Shown one piece after another: positions 30,622 through 41,875 of a stretch of 64,000 nucleotides of DNA (position 1 is its first letter; each line of letters starts with the position of its first letter). Under the pieces are notes generated by a model. It was not told the origin of the DNA and did not search any database. It saw nothing but the letters and a program-made list of their open reading frames with translations. Origin of the DNA: [Erwinia] mediterraneensis (lineage in GTDB: Bacteria; Pseudomonadota; Gammaproteobacteria; Enterobacterales; Enterobacteriaceae); contig NZ_LR026978.1 of the NCBI RefSeq assembly GCF_900604315.1, positions 945,063 to 1,009,062 on the forward strand, written 5' to 3'. A program made the position numbers and the translations under genes.

Positions 30622-31314
30622 TTACATCAGATCGTGGCTGTATTTGAAAAGTTCGGAGTCAGAGCGCAAGCCCAGCTTTTTCAGCGCCGACTGCTTTTGT
30701 CCGCTGACCGTTTTCCGGCTGCGCTTAAATTTCAGGGCAATTTGCGACACGCTCAGGCCGTCGAGAAAGCAGCGCACCACTTCCACTTCACGCGGGCTGA
30801 GCAGCTTCACTTTTTCATACATATGGCTTCTGGCGTCAATGTCAGTCCCTTCTGCCGGGGATGCCTCATACATGGTATACAGGTTTTCCACTTCGTAAGC
30901 GACGGCAGGCGAGAGATAGATATGTCCCTGGGCAACCTGACGGATAGCATGAAAAATTTCCTCCATGTACTGGCTCTTACCGATGAATCCTCTGACGCCA
31001 GCGGTTAATACCATTTTCACGATCGCCGGGCTTTCCATCGACGATGAGACAAGGATCTTGAGACAGGGATAGTGGTTACGCAGCTGTTTAACCAGTGCCA
31101 GTCCGTCCAGCTCGCGATCCCCCAGCAGAAAATCGAGCACCAGAACATCAACAGATACCGACTTCAGCCGGGTAAAAAGTTCGCTGCTGGTTCCCCAGGT
31201 GCCCACCAGTTGCATATCCTGCTCTTGCCGGAAACATAGTTCGAACACTGTACGAATCATCGGGTGGTCGTCAAGCAAAGCAACATGCAGTGGGTTATTA
31301 GGTGCTTTCATCAT
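30622..31314 (-). CDS. RcsB-like response regulator
   Basis: The 230-residue protein has an N-terminal receiver (acidic pair Asp15-Asp16, phosphoacceptor Asp61 in VLDFLL, Lys in FIGKSQ) and a C-terminal LuxR/FixJ helix-turn-helix: LSPREVEVVRCFLDGLSVSQIA and RSRKTVSGQKQSALKKLG. The latter is close to RcsB, which has RSIKTISSQKKSAMMKLG. It is divergent from the hybrid kinase and lacks its own kinase. Chromosomal rcsB normally lies by rcsD, so this is a separate RcsB-like regulator. Target genes are unknown. Confidence 0.82.
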   Translation of the reverse strand: MMKAPNNPLHVALLDDHPMIRTVFELCFRQEQDMQLVGTWGTSSELFTRLKSVSVDVLVLDFLLGDRELDGLALVKQLRNHYPCLKILVSSSMESPAIVKMVLTAGVRGFIGKSQYMEEIFHAIRQVAQGHIYLSPAVAYEVENLYTMYEASPAEGTDIDARSHMYEKVKLLSPREVEVVRCFLDGLSVSQIALKFKRSRKTVSGQKQSALKKLGLRSDSELFKYSHDLM

Positions 31315-31648
31315 AATTAATTCCTTTTAAATCATTTTTTATCTTTATCCATGCCCGTGAAAGAGGTTGCTCCGAAGTGGAATAAAAGGCGGCTTGTCAT
31401 ATTTAATCATCCTCTGGTGCTAAATATAATTAATAACCCGGCAACGCATCACCCTTCTCTCATCTTCTCAGGTCAACATCCTTTTACGGATTTAACTAAT
31501 GGAAGCAGAGCGCCTGTATTATAACGACAGCTTGCATGGCGATCATACGGAAATAAATGCCTCTCTTCACCCTGAATTATCATTATTTGTCACTTTCTTT
31601 CTCTCCCCACCAGCAGGCTCCCCGGGGTGCTAACAAATACCCCTTTAT

Positions 31649-31677
31649 GTTTAGGCAGTTGCGTATTAATCTATAAT
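31649..31677 (+). promoter_or_regulatory. Candidate sigma-70 promoter upstream of the hybrid kinase
   Basis: A perfect TATAAT (31672-31677) is preceded at about 17 bases by a weak -35 (GTTTAG). It would give a leader of roughly 320 bases before the kinase start. Confidence 0.4.
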
Positions 31678-31794
31678 ATCTGCGTTGCTTGTACGAAAAT
31701 TCTGACGCAACCTGCATCAGGACCACACAAGAATTGTCTTGAAATACCTGTACCGTAACTTTCGTATCGTCTGTTACTTAGGGAGGGAATTATT

Positions 31795-31956
31795 TTGCCA
31801 GCAAGGAAAATATCAGCTTGTTTCAGGGAATCAGGAAAATTTGCGCCACATCCCTTTATCCTGCCAGCGCGTATTTACCGCTGCGATTATAAAGTAAGAA
31901 AGGTCGTAAAATCATCTTTCGCTCTGGAAATATATGCGCTTTATCCCGGATTGTAA
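31795..31956 (+). CDS. Candidate small ORF with TTG start (53 residues), uncertain
   Basis: A TTG at 31795 follows AGGGAGGG by seven bases and opens 53 codons: MPARKISACFRESGKFAP at the start and ALYPGL at the end. It is basic, has no signal peptide or membrane segment, and I recognise no family. It lies in the leader of the hybrid kinase gene, 45 bases before its start. It may be a leader peptide or chance. Confidence 0.22.
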   Translation: MPARKISACFRESGKFAPHPFILPARIYRCDYKVRKVVKSSFALEIYALYPGL

Positions 31957-32001
31957 CGGCAACCTGCGTAATGAAACGCAGTTCTCAATGGAAAGATATG
32001 T

Positions 32002-34026
32002 ATGTTCCCGGCCATAAAGGATCTTATTTTGGTCAAACCGATACGACGCTTCACCTTTCGCAGCCTGTTTTGCGCGGCGGTTTTACTCTGTCCCATACCG
32101 GCGGCGTTGACGCCTCAGCCGCTGAAAGCCTTCACCCTGCCCGCACAGCCAGTGCCGGTGCGGCAGAAAAAAAATATGCCCCTGACGGGGAAAGTTAACT
32201 TGCCCGATCGCTGGCAACGAGCGCAGCACAACGGACCCTCAGGCTTTGGGGCGGGATTGAAACCGCCTGTACGTTTCCGGCTGCGGACAGCGCTGTCAGG
32301 GCTGCCGCTTATGTGGCGCCACTACCACCCTCTTCTGCTTACTGTCAGCGCATTCTCCGTCGCGCTGCTGCTGCTCGGCTGCGGGTGGTTCATTCATCTG
32401 CGTTATGTCATTCAACGCAGCAAACGGGCTGAGCAGGCGCTGGCAAATCAGCTGCGTCTGGCGCAGGCGCGCTGCGATGAGGCGGAAACGGCGAACCGCT
32501 GTAAAAGCGAGTTTCTGGCCAGAATGAGCCATGAGATTCGTACCCCTCTGCATGCGATTATCGGTCTGCTGGAAATGGAGATGCGTCAGCAACCGGCCAA
32601 CGCGCCCTCAGAGAACCTCAATGTCGCCTTTGAATCGGCCCGCGCGCTGCGCGCGCTGATTGGCGATATTCTCGACCTGAATAAAATTGAGTCGGGGCGC
32701 TGGTTGCCGATGCCGGAAAGCACAGAGTTACCCGCGCTGGTAGAGCGGACAGTGGCGCTGTTCCGTAATCAGGCGGCGGACAAAGGGATTGCGATCAACT
32801 GCCACATCGCACTGAATGCGCCCTGTGTCCATATCGATCCTGTCATGGTGACGCAGATTCTCACCAACCTGCTGTGTAACGCCATTAAATTTACCGGGCA
32901 GGGAGAAGTGAATGTCACGCTGACGCAGCGCCAGCAGGGTGACTACTGCCTGGAAGTCAGCGACAGCGGTTGCGGTATGACGCGACAGCAGCAACAGACG
33001 ATTTTTGAACCCTTTGTGCAGGTGTGCGAGCGTCAACAACAGCAGGCGGGATGCGGGCTTGGGCTGAATATTTGTCGTCGGCTGGCTCGTCTGCTGGGAG
33101 GAGAACTCCAGGTCATCAGCTCACCCGGTACAGGATCGGTTTTTTCATTTACCTTTCATGCCGCGCCTGCGGAGCGTCAGCATCCCCCCGCTTCTCTGAT
33201 CGATACATCCGATCCATGCGCGACCCTGCAGATACTGGTTGCCGAGGATCATGCGCCGAATCGTTTGCTGATCGCCCGCCAGCTGGAACATGCCGGCCAC
33301 CAGGCCGTGGTGCTGGAGAGCGCGACGGCAGCGCTTGACTTATGGGAGCAGGATCCACAACGCTTCGATTTGATTATCACCGATTGCAATATGCCGGGAA
33401 TGAATGGTTTCCAGTTTGCTCAGGCGGTGCGTCAACGCGAGAAAATGTGGCATCTTCCGCCCGTCGCCATTTATGGCCTGACAGCATCGGCGGAGACGCA
33501 TACCGTTCAGCGCTGTCTTACAGCAGGGATGAATCACTGTTTGTGTAAACCTATCGATCTGGACACGCTACTCGGCTATGTCGCTCGCTGCTCACGACGC
33601 ACGCCGCAGAGCGAGCGCTCAGCCAACGCGCCGTCAGGCGCGACAGAGAGAGCGGCTTTCTCGCCGCTGCTGATGCAGTTTGCAGAGCAGGATCCCGCAG
33701 GGTGCCGCGCGCTGATCCAGAGTGCGATCGCCACGAACCGGGAGCTTCTGGCCGCGATGCAGCGTACCACCTCAGGTAAGAAGCTGGCTCAGCTGGGACA
33801 CAAGCTGAAAGGCGGCGCCACTATTCTGAACGCAACGCGTCTGGCCGCGCTGGGGCTGGCGCTGGAAAAGCATCAGCAAAAAAAATGCGATATCAGTGAA
33901 TTAATCGCCGATATTGCTCAAGAAATTGTCGTTATTGAAAAAAAATTGCATCATTTTCAACATTGCCTTAACGAAAATAAATGCGGAAATAAGCAGAACC
34001 CATTTATCGAGACGTTTCTCGATTAA
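32002..34026 (+). CDS. EvgS/BvgS-like hybrid sensor kinase lacking the periplasmic sensor domains
   Basis: The 674-residue protein has one N-terminal hydrophobic segment (about 18-38), a ~65-residue basic loop, a second span (110-133), a short coiled coil, then HisKA with His177 in SHEIRTPLHAI. The ATPase has N box Asn289/293, G1 DSGCG (321) and G2 GCGLG (350). A receiver follows with Asp461 in ITDCNMPG and Lys516, then an HPt domain with His600 in LGHKLKGGA. The kinase-to-HPt half resembles EvgS, which has ~1200 residues because of two periplasmic solute-binding domains absent here. It is followed after 82 bases by an EvgA-like regulator. Signal and targets are unknown. Confidence 0.82.
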   Translation: MFPAIKDLILVKPIRRFTFRSLFCAAVLLCPIPAALTPQPLKAFTLPAQPVPVRQKKNMPLTGKVNLPDRWQRAQHNGPSGFGAGLKPPVRFRLRTALSGLPLMWRHYHPLLLTVSAFSVALLLLGCGWFIHLRYVIQRSKRAEQALANQLRLAQARCDEAETANRCKSEFLARMSHEIRTPLHAIIGLLEMEMRQQPANAPSENLNVAFESARALRALIGDILDLNKIESGRWLPMPESTELPALVERTVALFRNQAADKGIAINCHIALNAPCVHIDPVMVTQILTNLLCNAIKFTGQGEVNVTLTQRQQGDYCLEVSDSGCGMTRQQQQTIFEPFVQVCERQQQQAGCGLGLNICRRLARLLGGELQVISSPGTGSVFSFTFHAAPAERQHPPASLIDTSDPCATLQILVAEDHAPNRLLIARQLEHAGHQAVVLESATAALDLWEQDPQRFDLIITDCNMPGMNGFQFAQAVRQREKMWHLPPVAIYGLTASAETHTVQRCLTAGMNHCLCKPIDLDTLLGYVARCSRRTPQSERSANAPSGATERAAFSPLLMQFAEQDPAGCRALIQSAIATNRELLAAMQRTTSGKKLAQLGHKLKGGATILNATRLAALGLALEKHQQKKCDISELIADIAQEIVVIEKKLHHFQHCLNENKCGNKQNPFIETFLD

Positions 34027-34108
34027 TCCGGCAAACGTGAGGGATATAATTAGCGTCAAGGCTGGCTGAGAATTATGAATTCGTTCATGGAAGCAGAAAA
34101 GGGATAAA

Positions 34109-34732
34109 ATGTATAACGCACAGATACTGATCGTCGATGAGCACCGTCTGGTCTCCGCAGGCTTACAAAGCTTATTATTAATGAATGGCTTTAACCATGT
34201 TTCGATCGCAAACACCATTAACGAAGGCATCAATGCAGTCACGCATCAGCGTATCGATATTCTTATCCTTGACCCGGAATTTAATGAAAATAACGGCATC
34301 GCTTTTTTAAGAGATATCGTCAAATCCAGACCGCGCATCAAAACCATCCTGTTGAGCCAGAGCAAAAATGAACACTTAATCATGCAATCGGTTATTCAGG
34401 GCACCAATGGTTTTGTCTCCAAACACGATAATATTAAGTCGCTGATTGCCGCCATCAGCTGCGTTTACAACAGCGTCAATTATCTGCCGGAGGAGATCCT
34501 TAAGCGCACCAATTACTATCTGGAAGAGCAGCGCCGTCTGACTCGCCTTACTGCGCGTGAAGCGCTTATTTTACGTCAACTGGCGCAGGGGAAAACCAAC
34601 AAAATTATTGCAAATGAAATGGGCCTCAGCAATAAAACCATCAGTACCTATAAAACCAAAATATTTCAGAAGCTGGAAACGCGCAATCTGGTGAATGTAA
34701 TAGAAATAGCCAAACGCAATGGGGCCTGTTAG
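34109..34732 (+). CDS. EvgA/BvgA-like response regulator
   Basis: The 207-residue protein has a receiver with acidic Asp10-Glu11 (DEH instead of the common DDH), phosphoacceptor Asp55 in LILDPEF, Lys in GFVSKHD, and a LuxR helix-turn-helix TAREALILRQLAQGKTNKIIA with NKTISTYKTKIFQKLE. It is closest in layout to EvgA. It follows the hybrid kinase in the same direction, so it is the natural terminal acceptor of the phosphorelay. Base composition is more AT-rich than its neighbours, consistent with transfer. The ATG has AAAGGGAT upstream. Confidence 0.82.
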   Translation: MYNAQILIVDEHRLVSAGLQSLLLMNGFNHVSIANTINEGINAVTHQRIDILILDPEFNENNGIAFLRDIVKSRPRIKTILLSQSKNEHLIMQSVIQGTNGFVSKHDNIKSLIAAISCVYNSVNYLPEEILKRTNYYLEEQRRLTRLTAREALILRQLAQGKTNKIIANEMGLSNKTISTYKTKIFQKLETRNLVNVIEIAKRNGAC

Positions 34733-37084
<2,352 letters not shown>

Positions 37085-38203
37085 TCAGCGCACTTTTACT
37101 GCACGCAGCACGACAAACTTCGCGCTGGAGGCCACCAGCGAGCAGTTACCAAACAGCTTTTTCAGCTTGTGATGGTAGTCGAGGTGGCGGTTGCCGACGA
37201 TACGCAGTTCGCCGCCATACTGCAGGCAGCGTCTGGCATCGCGAAACATCTGCCAGGCGATATGGTCGGTCAGCGCATGCTGCTGATGAAACGGCGGGTT
37301 GCAAAGCACGGCATGCAGCCGATCGGCAGGGAAGCCACTCAGCGCGTTGTTCACGGTAAAGTGGCAACGCGCCTTATCCTGCGGGCGGTTGGTTTCCACG
37401 TTCAACGCGCTGGACGCCACGGCCATCCAGGACTCATCGACAAAATGCACTTCCGCCTGAGGGTTTTTCTCCAGCGCCATCAGGCCGATCACGCCGTTGC
37501 CGCAACCAAGATCGACAATCTCACCCTCAATATTTTCCGGCAGATGCGCCATAAACAGACGCGCGCCGACATCCAGCGACATACGTGCAAAGACGTTGGC
37601 GTGGTTGTGGATGTGGTAAGGGGTGCCTTCCAGCGGCCAGACGCGCGTTACGGGCTGCTCCGCCAGCGCCGGACGCGTAAAACGCGTGTAGACCAGGCGC
37701 GCTTTTTTCCAGGCCAGCGAGGTTTTGGTTTCACCGAGAATACGCTCAAACAGCTGCAGCGTTGAACTGTGGATCTCTTTCGCCCTGGCGCCGGCAATGA
37801 TCACCGTCTCATCGCTGATCACCGTGCGCAAGGCGCGCAACTGATGTTCCAGCAGCGCCAGGGTTTTGGGAATTTTAATCAGCACGCAGGCGGGTGCCGC
37901 TGGCAACGGGGCCAGGCTGTCGAGGAAGGTAACCCCGGAATCATCAAGATTGTTCAGGCGTAAATTTTGTCGCGTCGCCTGCTGACTGATCCAGGAGTCG
38001 CTGACATGCCACAACGGACGCGGGCTTAATGCACAGGTCAGCGCGCCAAAACTGTCATTCAACAGCAGCACCGGCCCTGCCGGCAGGCTCTGCTGCAACA
38101 GATATTCGTCGGCTGCGTCCCAGGCCTGTAACGGACTCTCTTCGCTCATTTGTGGAAAACGATGCAGGATCAGTGTGCGATCGTTCAGTTCAAGTTGGCT
38201 CAT
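37085..38203 (-). CDS. rlmG: 23S rRNA (guanine-1835-N2)-methyltransferase
   Basis: The 372-residue protein (E. coli RlmG 378) has an N-terminal degenerate methyltransferase-like domain and a C-terminal catalytic one with SAM loop [11 protein letters not shown] and catalytic motif NPPFHQQ. It methylates G1835 of 23S rRNA. The start is the ATG at 38203 ([17 protein letters not shown]) after GGAG at the right distance; 31 upstream codons would overlap the promoter shared with ygjP. It is divergent from ygjP by 83 bases, as in E. coli. Confidence 0.94.
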   Translation of the reverse strand: MSQLELNDRTLILHRFPQMSEESPLQAWDAADEYLLQQSLPAGPVLLLNDSFGALTCALSPRPLWHVSDSWISQQATRQNLRLNNLDDSGVTFLDSLAPLPAAPACVLIKIPKTLALLEHQLRALRTVISDETVIIAGARAKEIHSSTLQLFERILGETKTSLAWKKARLVYTRFTRPALAEQPVTRVWPLEGTPYHIHNHANVFARMSLDVGARLFMAHLPENIEGEIVDLGCGNGVIGLMALEKNPQAEVHFVDESWMAVASSALNVETNRPQDKARCHFTVNNALSGFPADRLHAVLCNPPFHQQHALTDHIAWQMFRDARRCLQYGGELRIVGNRHLDYHHKLKKLFGNCSLVASSAKFVVLRAVKVR

Positions 38204-38286
38204 GGATTCTCCGGCATGGTACACTTTGCGCAATTTTCGCCCTGAAAAGGGGGCGGCAGTATACTGTCTTTCGTCGGGAATCACTA

Positions 38287-38790
38287 ATGTCATCACTGAT
38301 CTATCTGCAAGGCTATCCTGAACCTGTGCTGGAGCAGGTAAAAACGCTGATTGAACACCAGCGTCTGGGGGCTTTTTTACAGCAGCGCTATCCCGATACC
38401 CATAACATCATTAGCGACCGGGCGCTGTATGACTACACCCAGGCGCTGAAAAATCGCTATATGCGTAACGCCGCCCCCCTCAGCAAAGTAGTGTATGACA
38501 ACAAGATCAAAGTGATGAAACATGCTCTGGGCTTGCATACCGCCATCTCACGTGTACAGGGCAGTAACCTGAAGGCCAAAGCGGAGATCCGCATTTCCAC
38601 CTTCTTCCGCCTGGCGCCGGAACCCTTTCTGCGCATGATAGTGGTGCATGAACTGGCACATCTGAAAGAGAAAGAGCATGACAAAGCGTTTTATCAGCTC
38701 TGCTGTCATATGGAACCGCTGTATCATCAGCTCGAATTTGACGCCCGCCTGTGGATGACCGATCAGGCGATGCGCGGTAACGCCGCTTAA
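38287..38790 (+). CDS. ygjP: YgjP family M48-like metal-dependent hydrolase
   Basis: The 167-residue protein is the same length as E. coli YgjP. The zinc site is [11 protein letters not shown] with the HExxH-type core (HELAH) and a downstream His in EKEHDKAFY. The segment [23 protein letters not shown] is strongly conserved. I start at the ATG at 38287 ([14 protein letters not shown]). The upstream frame crosses the promoter. Physiological role is not settled. Its stop TAA overlaps that of the convergent ClC gene in TTAA. Confidence 0.9.
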   Translation: MSSLIYLQGYPEPVLEQVKTLIEHQRLGAFLQQRYPDTHNIISDRALYDYTQALKNRYMRNAAPLSKVVYDNKIKVMKHALGLHTAISRVQGSNLKAKAEIRISTFFRLAPEPFLRMIVVHELAHLKEKEHDKAFYQLCCHMEPLYHQLEFDARLWMTDQAMRGNAA

Positions 38791-40475
38791 AGAAACTCTT
38801 GCGCTTTTTGTATCAGGCTGGTTTTGGTCAGGGCACCGAGGAAAAGACGTTCCTGCGGATTATTCAGCACCGGCAACCGTTCCAGCGTGACGCGGGCAAA
38901 CGCCTCCCATCCTTCACGCATGCTCTGATTCTGATAGGCCACCGGAAACTGATCGTCCATCACCGCGCTGACCGGCGAATCCAGAGTGATCTCCTGTGCC
39001 AGCACCTTGCGCGCGATCTCATGGATCGACACCACGCCGAGGAACTGGCCGCCTGCGCTAACCACATAGACGTAGCGCTCCCGTTTCATTGAACTCACCG
39101 CCAGCGCCTGGCCGACCGACTCTTCCGGCTGTAGCGCCGCGCCGGGAATAATCAGCTCTGCCACGCGCATATTGTCAAAATCGAATTTAGCTTCCGAGCG
39201 ACTAAAGTGAGTAGTCACTAACGGATAAGTACTGACCGCCTGCAGGCGATAAACCACCATAGCAGCGAGCACCGAGGCAATCATCAGCGGAAACAGCAGG
39301 CTGCTGTTGAGGGTCATCTCCAGCACCATCAGCATCGCCATCAGCGGCGCCTGGCTGACCGCGGCCAGTACCGCCGCCATGCCTATCGCTGCATAGAGTA
39401 AAGTGTCCCCCAGCGGCAGGTGGAACGCCACGCCGAGCTGCGCCACAATAATGCCCAGCAGCGCCCCGATCAGTAAGGCTGGCGTAAACAGCCCGCCCAC
39501 CGCGCTGGATCCCACCGACAGCGCGGTCGCCAGCATCTTCAGGACCAGCAGCAACAGCAGCGCGGGCAGCAGATAATCTCCCGCCATCACCCGCAGGATC
39601 ACTTCATAGCCGTTACCCAGAATGTCCGTGGAGATCAGCGCCAGCAACCCGACGGCAAAGCCGCCCACGCCCAGACGCAGCGGCAACGAGCGGATGCGAT
39701 TAAAGCTTTTTTTACTGCGGGCAATCAGCCTGATGAACAGCCAGCCGGTAATACCCGCCAACAGCCCCAGCGTGACTGTAACCGCCAGACTGCTGAGATC
39801 CATCTGAAAGGCGACATCGGCCAGCGGATAAAGCGCGGTGCGAAAGCCGAGCGACCACATGGTCATCACCGCCACCGCAGCGGAAATAATCAGGGGAATC
39901 AGCCGCTGCAATGCCGAGATACCAAACGCGATTTCAGCCACAAAGATGGCGGAGGCCAGCGGCGCATGATAGACCGACGCCAGTCCTGCCGCTGCCGCCA
40001 TAGCCACCACATCACTGTTTTTCAGGCCCAGGGAGGCAGGGAGCAGGCGGCCGAATATACTGCCGCACAGCGCGGCGAGCTGTACCATCGGCCCCTCTTT
40101 CCCGATGGAGGCCCCGCTACCGATACTGGCTACCGAAGAGAGCGCGCGGTAGAGCGAGGTGCGGGTGGGCACTGCATCCAGCCGGGCGTTGATCACTTCC
40201 ATATAATCGGTTTTCACCGTCTGCTGCCGCTCGATGGCAATGGCAAAACGCAGAAAATAGCCTGCGATAACGCCGCCTGCTCCCACCAGCAACGGCCAGG
40301 TGAACCACGGCCAGACATGCATCGCCGTCGTGATTTCCGCATCGCTGCCAAACAATAACTGGTTAATCAGTTCAATAATGCCGCGAAACGCCAGCGTTAT
40401 CAGCGAGGCGACGCAGCCCACCGGAATAGCGATAAACAGTGTCGTCCAGTTTAATGCATGTTTACTTCCGCTCAC
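38787..40475 (-). CDS. clcB: ClC-family chloride channel/antiporter with CBS domains (ClcB-like)
   Basis: The 562-residue membrane protein has ClC motifs GSGASIGKEGPMVQ (selectivity region and gating Glu of GxEGP) and GLFTPALLIGALLG (third anion-binding region). The C-terminal part after ~430 contains two CBS domains, the first from MRVAELIIP, the second from SAVMDDQFPVAY. E. coli ClcB (418) lacks these, so the closest relatives are longer ClcB-like proteins. I choose GTG at 40475 (MSGSKHALNW) with AGGA six bases upstream; a TTG two codons earlier abuts the AGGA. It probably exchanges chloride and protons; the CBS pair suggests nucleotide control. Confidence 0.83.
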   Translation of the reverse strand: MSGSKHALNWTTLFIAIPVGCVASLITLAFRGIIELINQLLFGSDAEITTAMHVWPWFTWPLLVGAGGVIAGYFLRFAIAIERQQTVKTDYMEVINARLDAVPTRTSLYRALSSVASIGSGASIGKEGPMVQLAALCGSIFGRLLPASLGLKNSDVVAMAAAAGLASVYHAPLASAIFVAEIAFGISALQRLIPLIISAAVAVMTMWSLGFRTALYPLADVAFQMDLSSLAVTVTLGLLAGITGWLFIRLIARSKKSFNRIRSLPLRLGVGGFAVGLLALISTDILGNGYEVILRVMAGDYLLPALLLLLVLKMLATALSVGSSAVGGLFTPALLIGALLGIIVAQLGVAFHLPLGDTLLYAAIGMAAVLAAVSQAPLMAMLMVLEMTLNSSLLFPLMIASVLAAMVVYRLQAVSTYPLVTTHFSRSEAKFDFDNMRVAELIIPGAALQPEESVGQALAVSSMKRERYVYVVSAGGQFLGVVSIHEIARKVLAQEITLDSPVSAVMDDQFPVAYQNQSMREGWEAFARVTLERLPVLNNPQERLFLGALTKTSLIQKAQEFL

Positions 40476-40623
40476 CCACAATCCTTTTCTCTTCAGCCAA
40501 CGTTCGTTGCCTTGTCATCATATTGGAATGGCGATCGCAGGATCAACGAACAATGTGCGTTGCGCATTGCGCCGCGCCTCCCTCATGCTACTCTGCCGTT
40601 TTAGCATCCCGCAGGAGAGCCCC

Positions 40624-41622
40624 GTGATTCGTTTCGCTATTGTCGGCACCAACTGGATTACCCGGCAGTTTATCGATGCCGCGCATGAGAATGGCAATAT
40701 GCAGCTCAGCGCCATCTACTCCCGCAGCCTGCAACAGGCACAACAGTTTGCCGCCGATTACCCCTGTGATGCCCTGTTCACCTCGCTCCAGGCGCTGGCG
40801 GAGTCAGACCAGATTGATGCCGTTTACCTCGCCAGCCCCAATGCGCTGCATTGTGAACAGGCGCTGCTGTTTCTTTCTCACGGCAAACATGTGATTTGTG
40901 AGAAACCGCTGGCCTCAAACCTGCACGAGGCAGAAAAGATGATTGCCTGCGCGCACGCGCATGATCGCATTCTGTTTGAAGCCTATAAAACCGCCAGTCT
41001 GCCCAACTTCCAGCGTTTGCAGCACGCGCTGCCGCGCGTGGGTACCTTACGTAAAGCGCTGTTCAGCTACTGTCAGTACTCCTCACGCTATCAGCGTTAT
41101 CTCGACGGGGAAAACCCCAATACCTTTAACCCGCGCTGGTCTAACGGTTCGATCATGGATATCGGCTACTATTGCCTCGCCGCCGCCGTGACGCTGTGGG
41201 GCGAGCCGGCAGGCGTGAAAGCGCAGGCTACGCTGCTGGCGAGCGGCGTGGACGCGCACGGCGTCGTGGTGCTGGATTACGGCAATTTTGACGTCACGCT
41301 GCTGCACTCCAAAGTGAGCGATTCGCTGATCCCCAGTGAAATTCAGGGGGAAGCCGGTTCGCTGCTGATCACCAGACTGGCCGAGTGCCAGCAGCTGACG
41401 TTCACCCCACGCGGCGGTGACAGCCAACTGCTCAGCCAGCCCCAGCACACCAATACCATGCGTTATGAGGCGGACACCTTCGTGCGGCTGGTAAAAAATA
41501 ATGAGGTTGCTCATCCGGGGCTGGCCGTCTCGTTAACCACCGCCGCGCTGCTGACTGAAATCCGGCATCAGACCGGGGTGGTTTTCCCGGCGGACAATCC
41601 GCCTGCGACTGGATTTGTGTAA
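40624..41622 (+). CDS. ygjR: Gfo/Idh/MocA-family oxidoreductase YgjR
   Basis: The 332-residue protein begins MIRFAIVGTNWITRQFIDAA, a dinucleotide-binding Rossmann N-terminus, and has the family EKPLASN motif with the catalytic Lys. It matches E. coli YgjR across its length, for example YCQYSSRYQRYLDGENPNTFNP (in pieces) and SGVDAHGVVV. The start is a GTG at 40624 with CAGGAG eight bases upstream; the frame is open far upstream without support. Substrate is unknown. It precedes the alx riboswitch. Confidence 0.92.
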   Translation: MIRFAIVGTNWITRQFIDAAHENGNMQLSAIYSRSLQQAQQFAADYPCDALFTSLQALAESDQIDAVYLASPNALHCEQALLFLSHGKHVICEKPLASNLHEAEKMIACAHAHDRILFEAYKTASLPNFQRLQHALPRVGTLRKALFSYCQYSSRYQRYLDGENPNTFNPRWSNGSIMDIGYYCLAAAVTLWGEPAGVKAQATLLASGVDAHGVVVLDYGNFDVTLLHSKVSDSLIPSEIQGEAGSLLITRLAECQQLTFTPRGGDSQLLSQPQHTNTMRYEADTFVRLVKNNEVAHPGLAVSLTTAALLTEIRHQTGVVFPADNPPATGFV

Positions 41623-41679
41623 ATATTTCTAAATATTACTATGCAGCATTGATTAATGTTGTTCTTCCCGATACTTTAG

Positions 41680-41856
41680 CTTCAGCAAAGGGGAGTAACT
41701 TGTAAGCTGCACGATCGTCATTACGTTGCGTTATGCATCCGGTCGTCAGGCAACCCGGAATCATATTCTGCGTTGTAAGTGAGACCTTGCCGGAAGGCGA
41801 GGTTTGCTTACTTGAAATATAAGCGGCTGGCGTCTTCTGACTTCAGCCGTTTTTTA
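41680..41856 (+). ncRNA. yybP-ykoY manganese riboswitch upstream of alx
   Basis: The leader carries the class hallmarks: GCAAAGGGGAGTAAC in the 5' part and GAGACCTTGCC, GGAAGGCGAGGTTTGC in the 3' part. The 5' GCAAA pairs with 3' TTTGC. An expression-platform hairpin CGGCTG/CAGCCG (41824-41849) with a six-T run follows, 20 bases before alx. In E. coli the same element (PRE) controls alx in response to Mn2+ and alkaline pH. Boundaries are approximate. Confidence 0.85.
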
Positions 41857-41875
41857 TTTCAGACAGGATACGATT

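Larger units (their letters stand above)
31315..32001. other. Long intergenic region of the signalling island
   Basis: Nearly 700 bases separate the divergent RcsB-like and hybrid kinase genes. It contains a perfect TATAAT at 31672-31677 and a candidate small frame at 31795-31956. It is AT-rich near 31390-31450. Such a long control region is unusual for this compact genome and suggests multiple regulatory inputs. Confidence 0.5.

Noticed and set aside
31315..32001. Remnant of the missing periplasmic sensor domain of the EvgS-like kinase
   Set aside because: I looked for a frame joined to the kinase with solute-binding-domain residues; none was seen, and the region has stops in all plus-strand frames.
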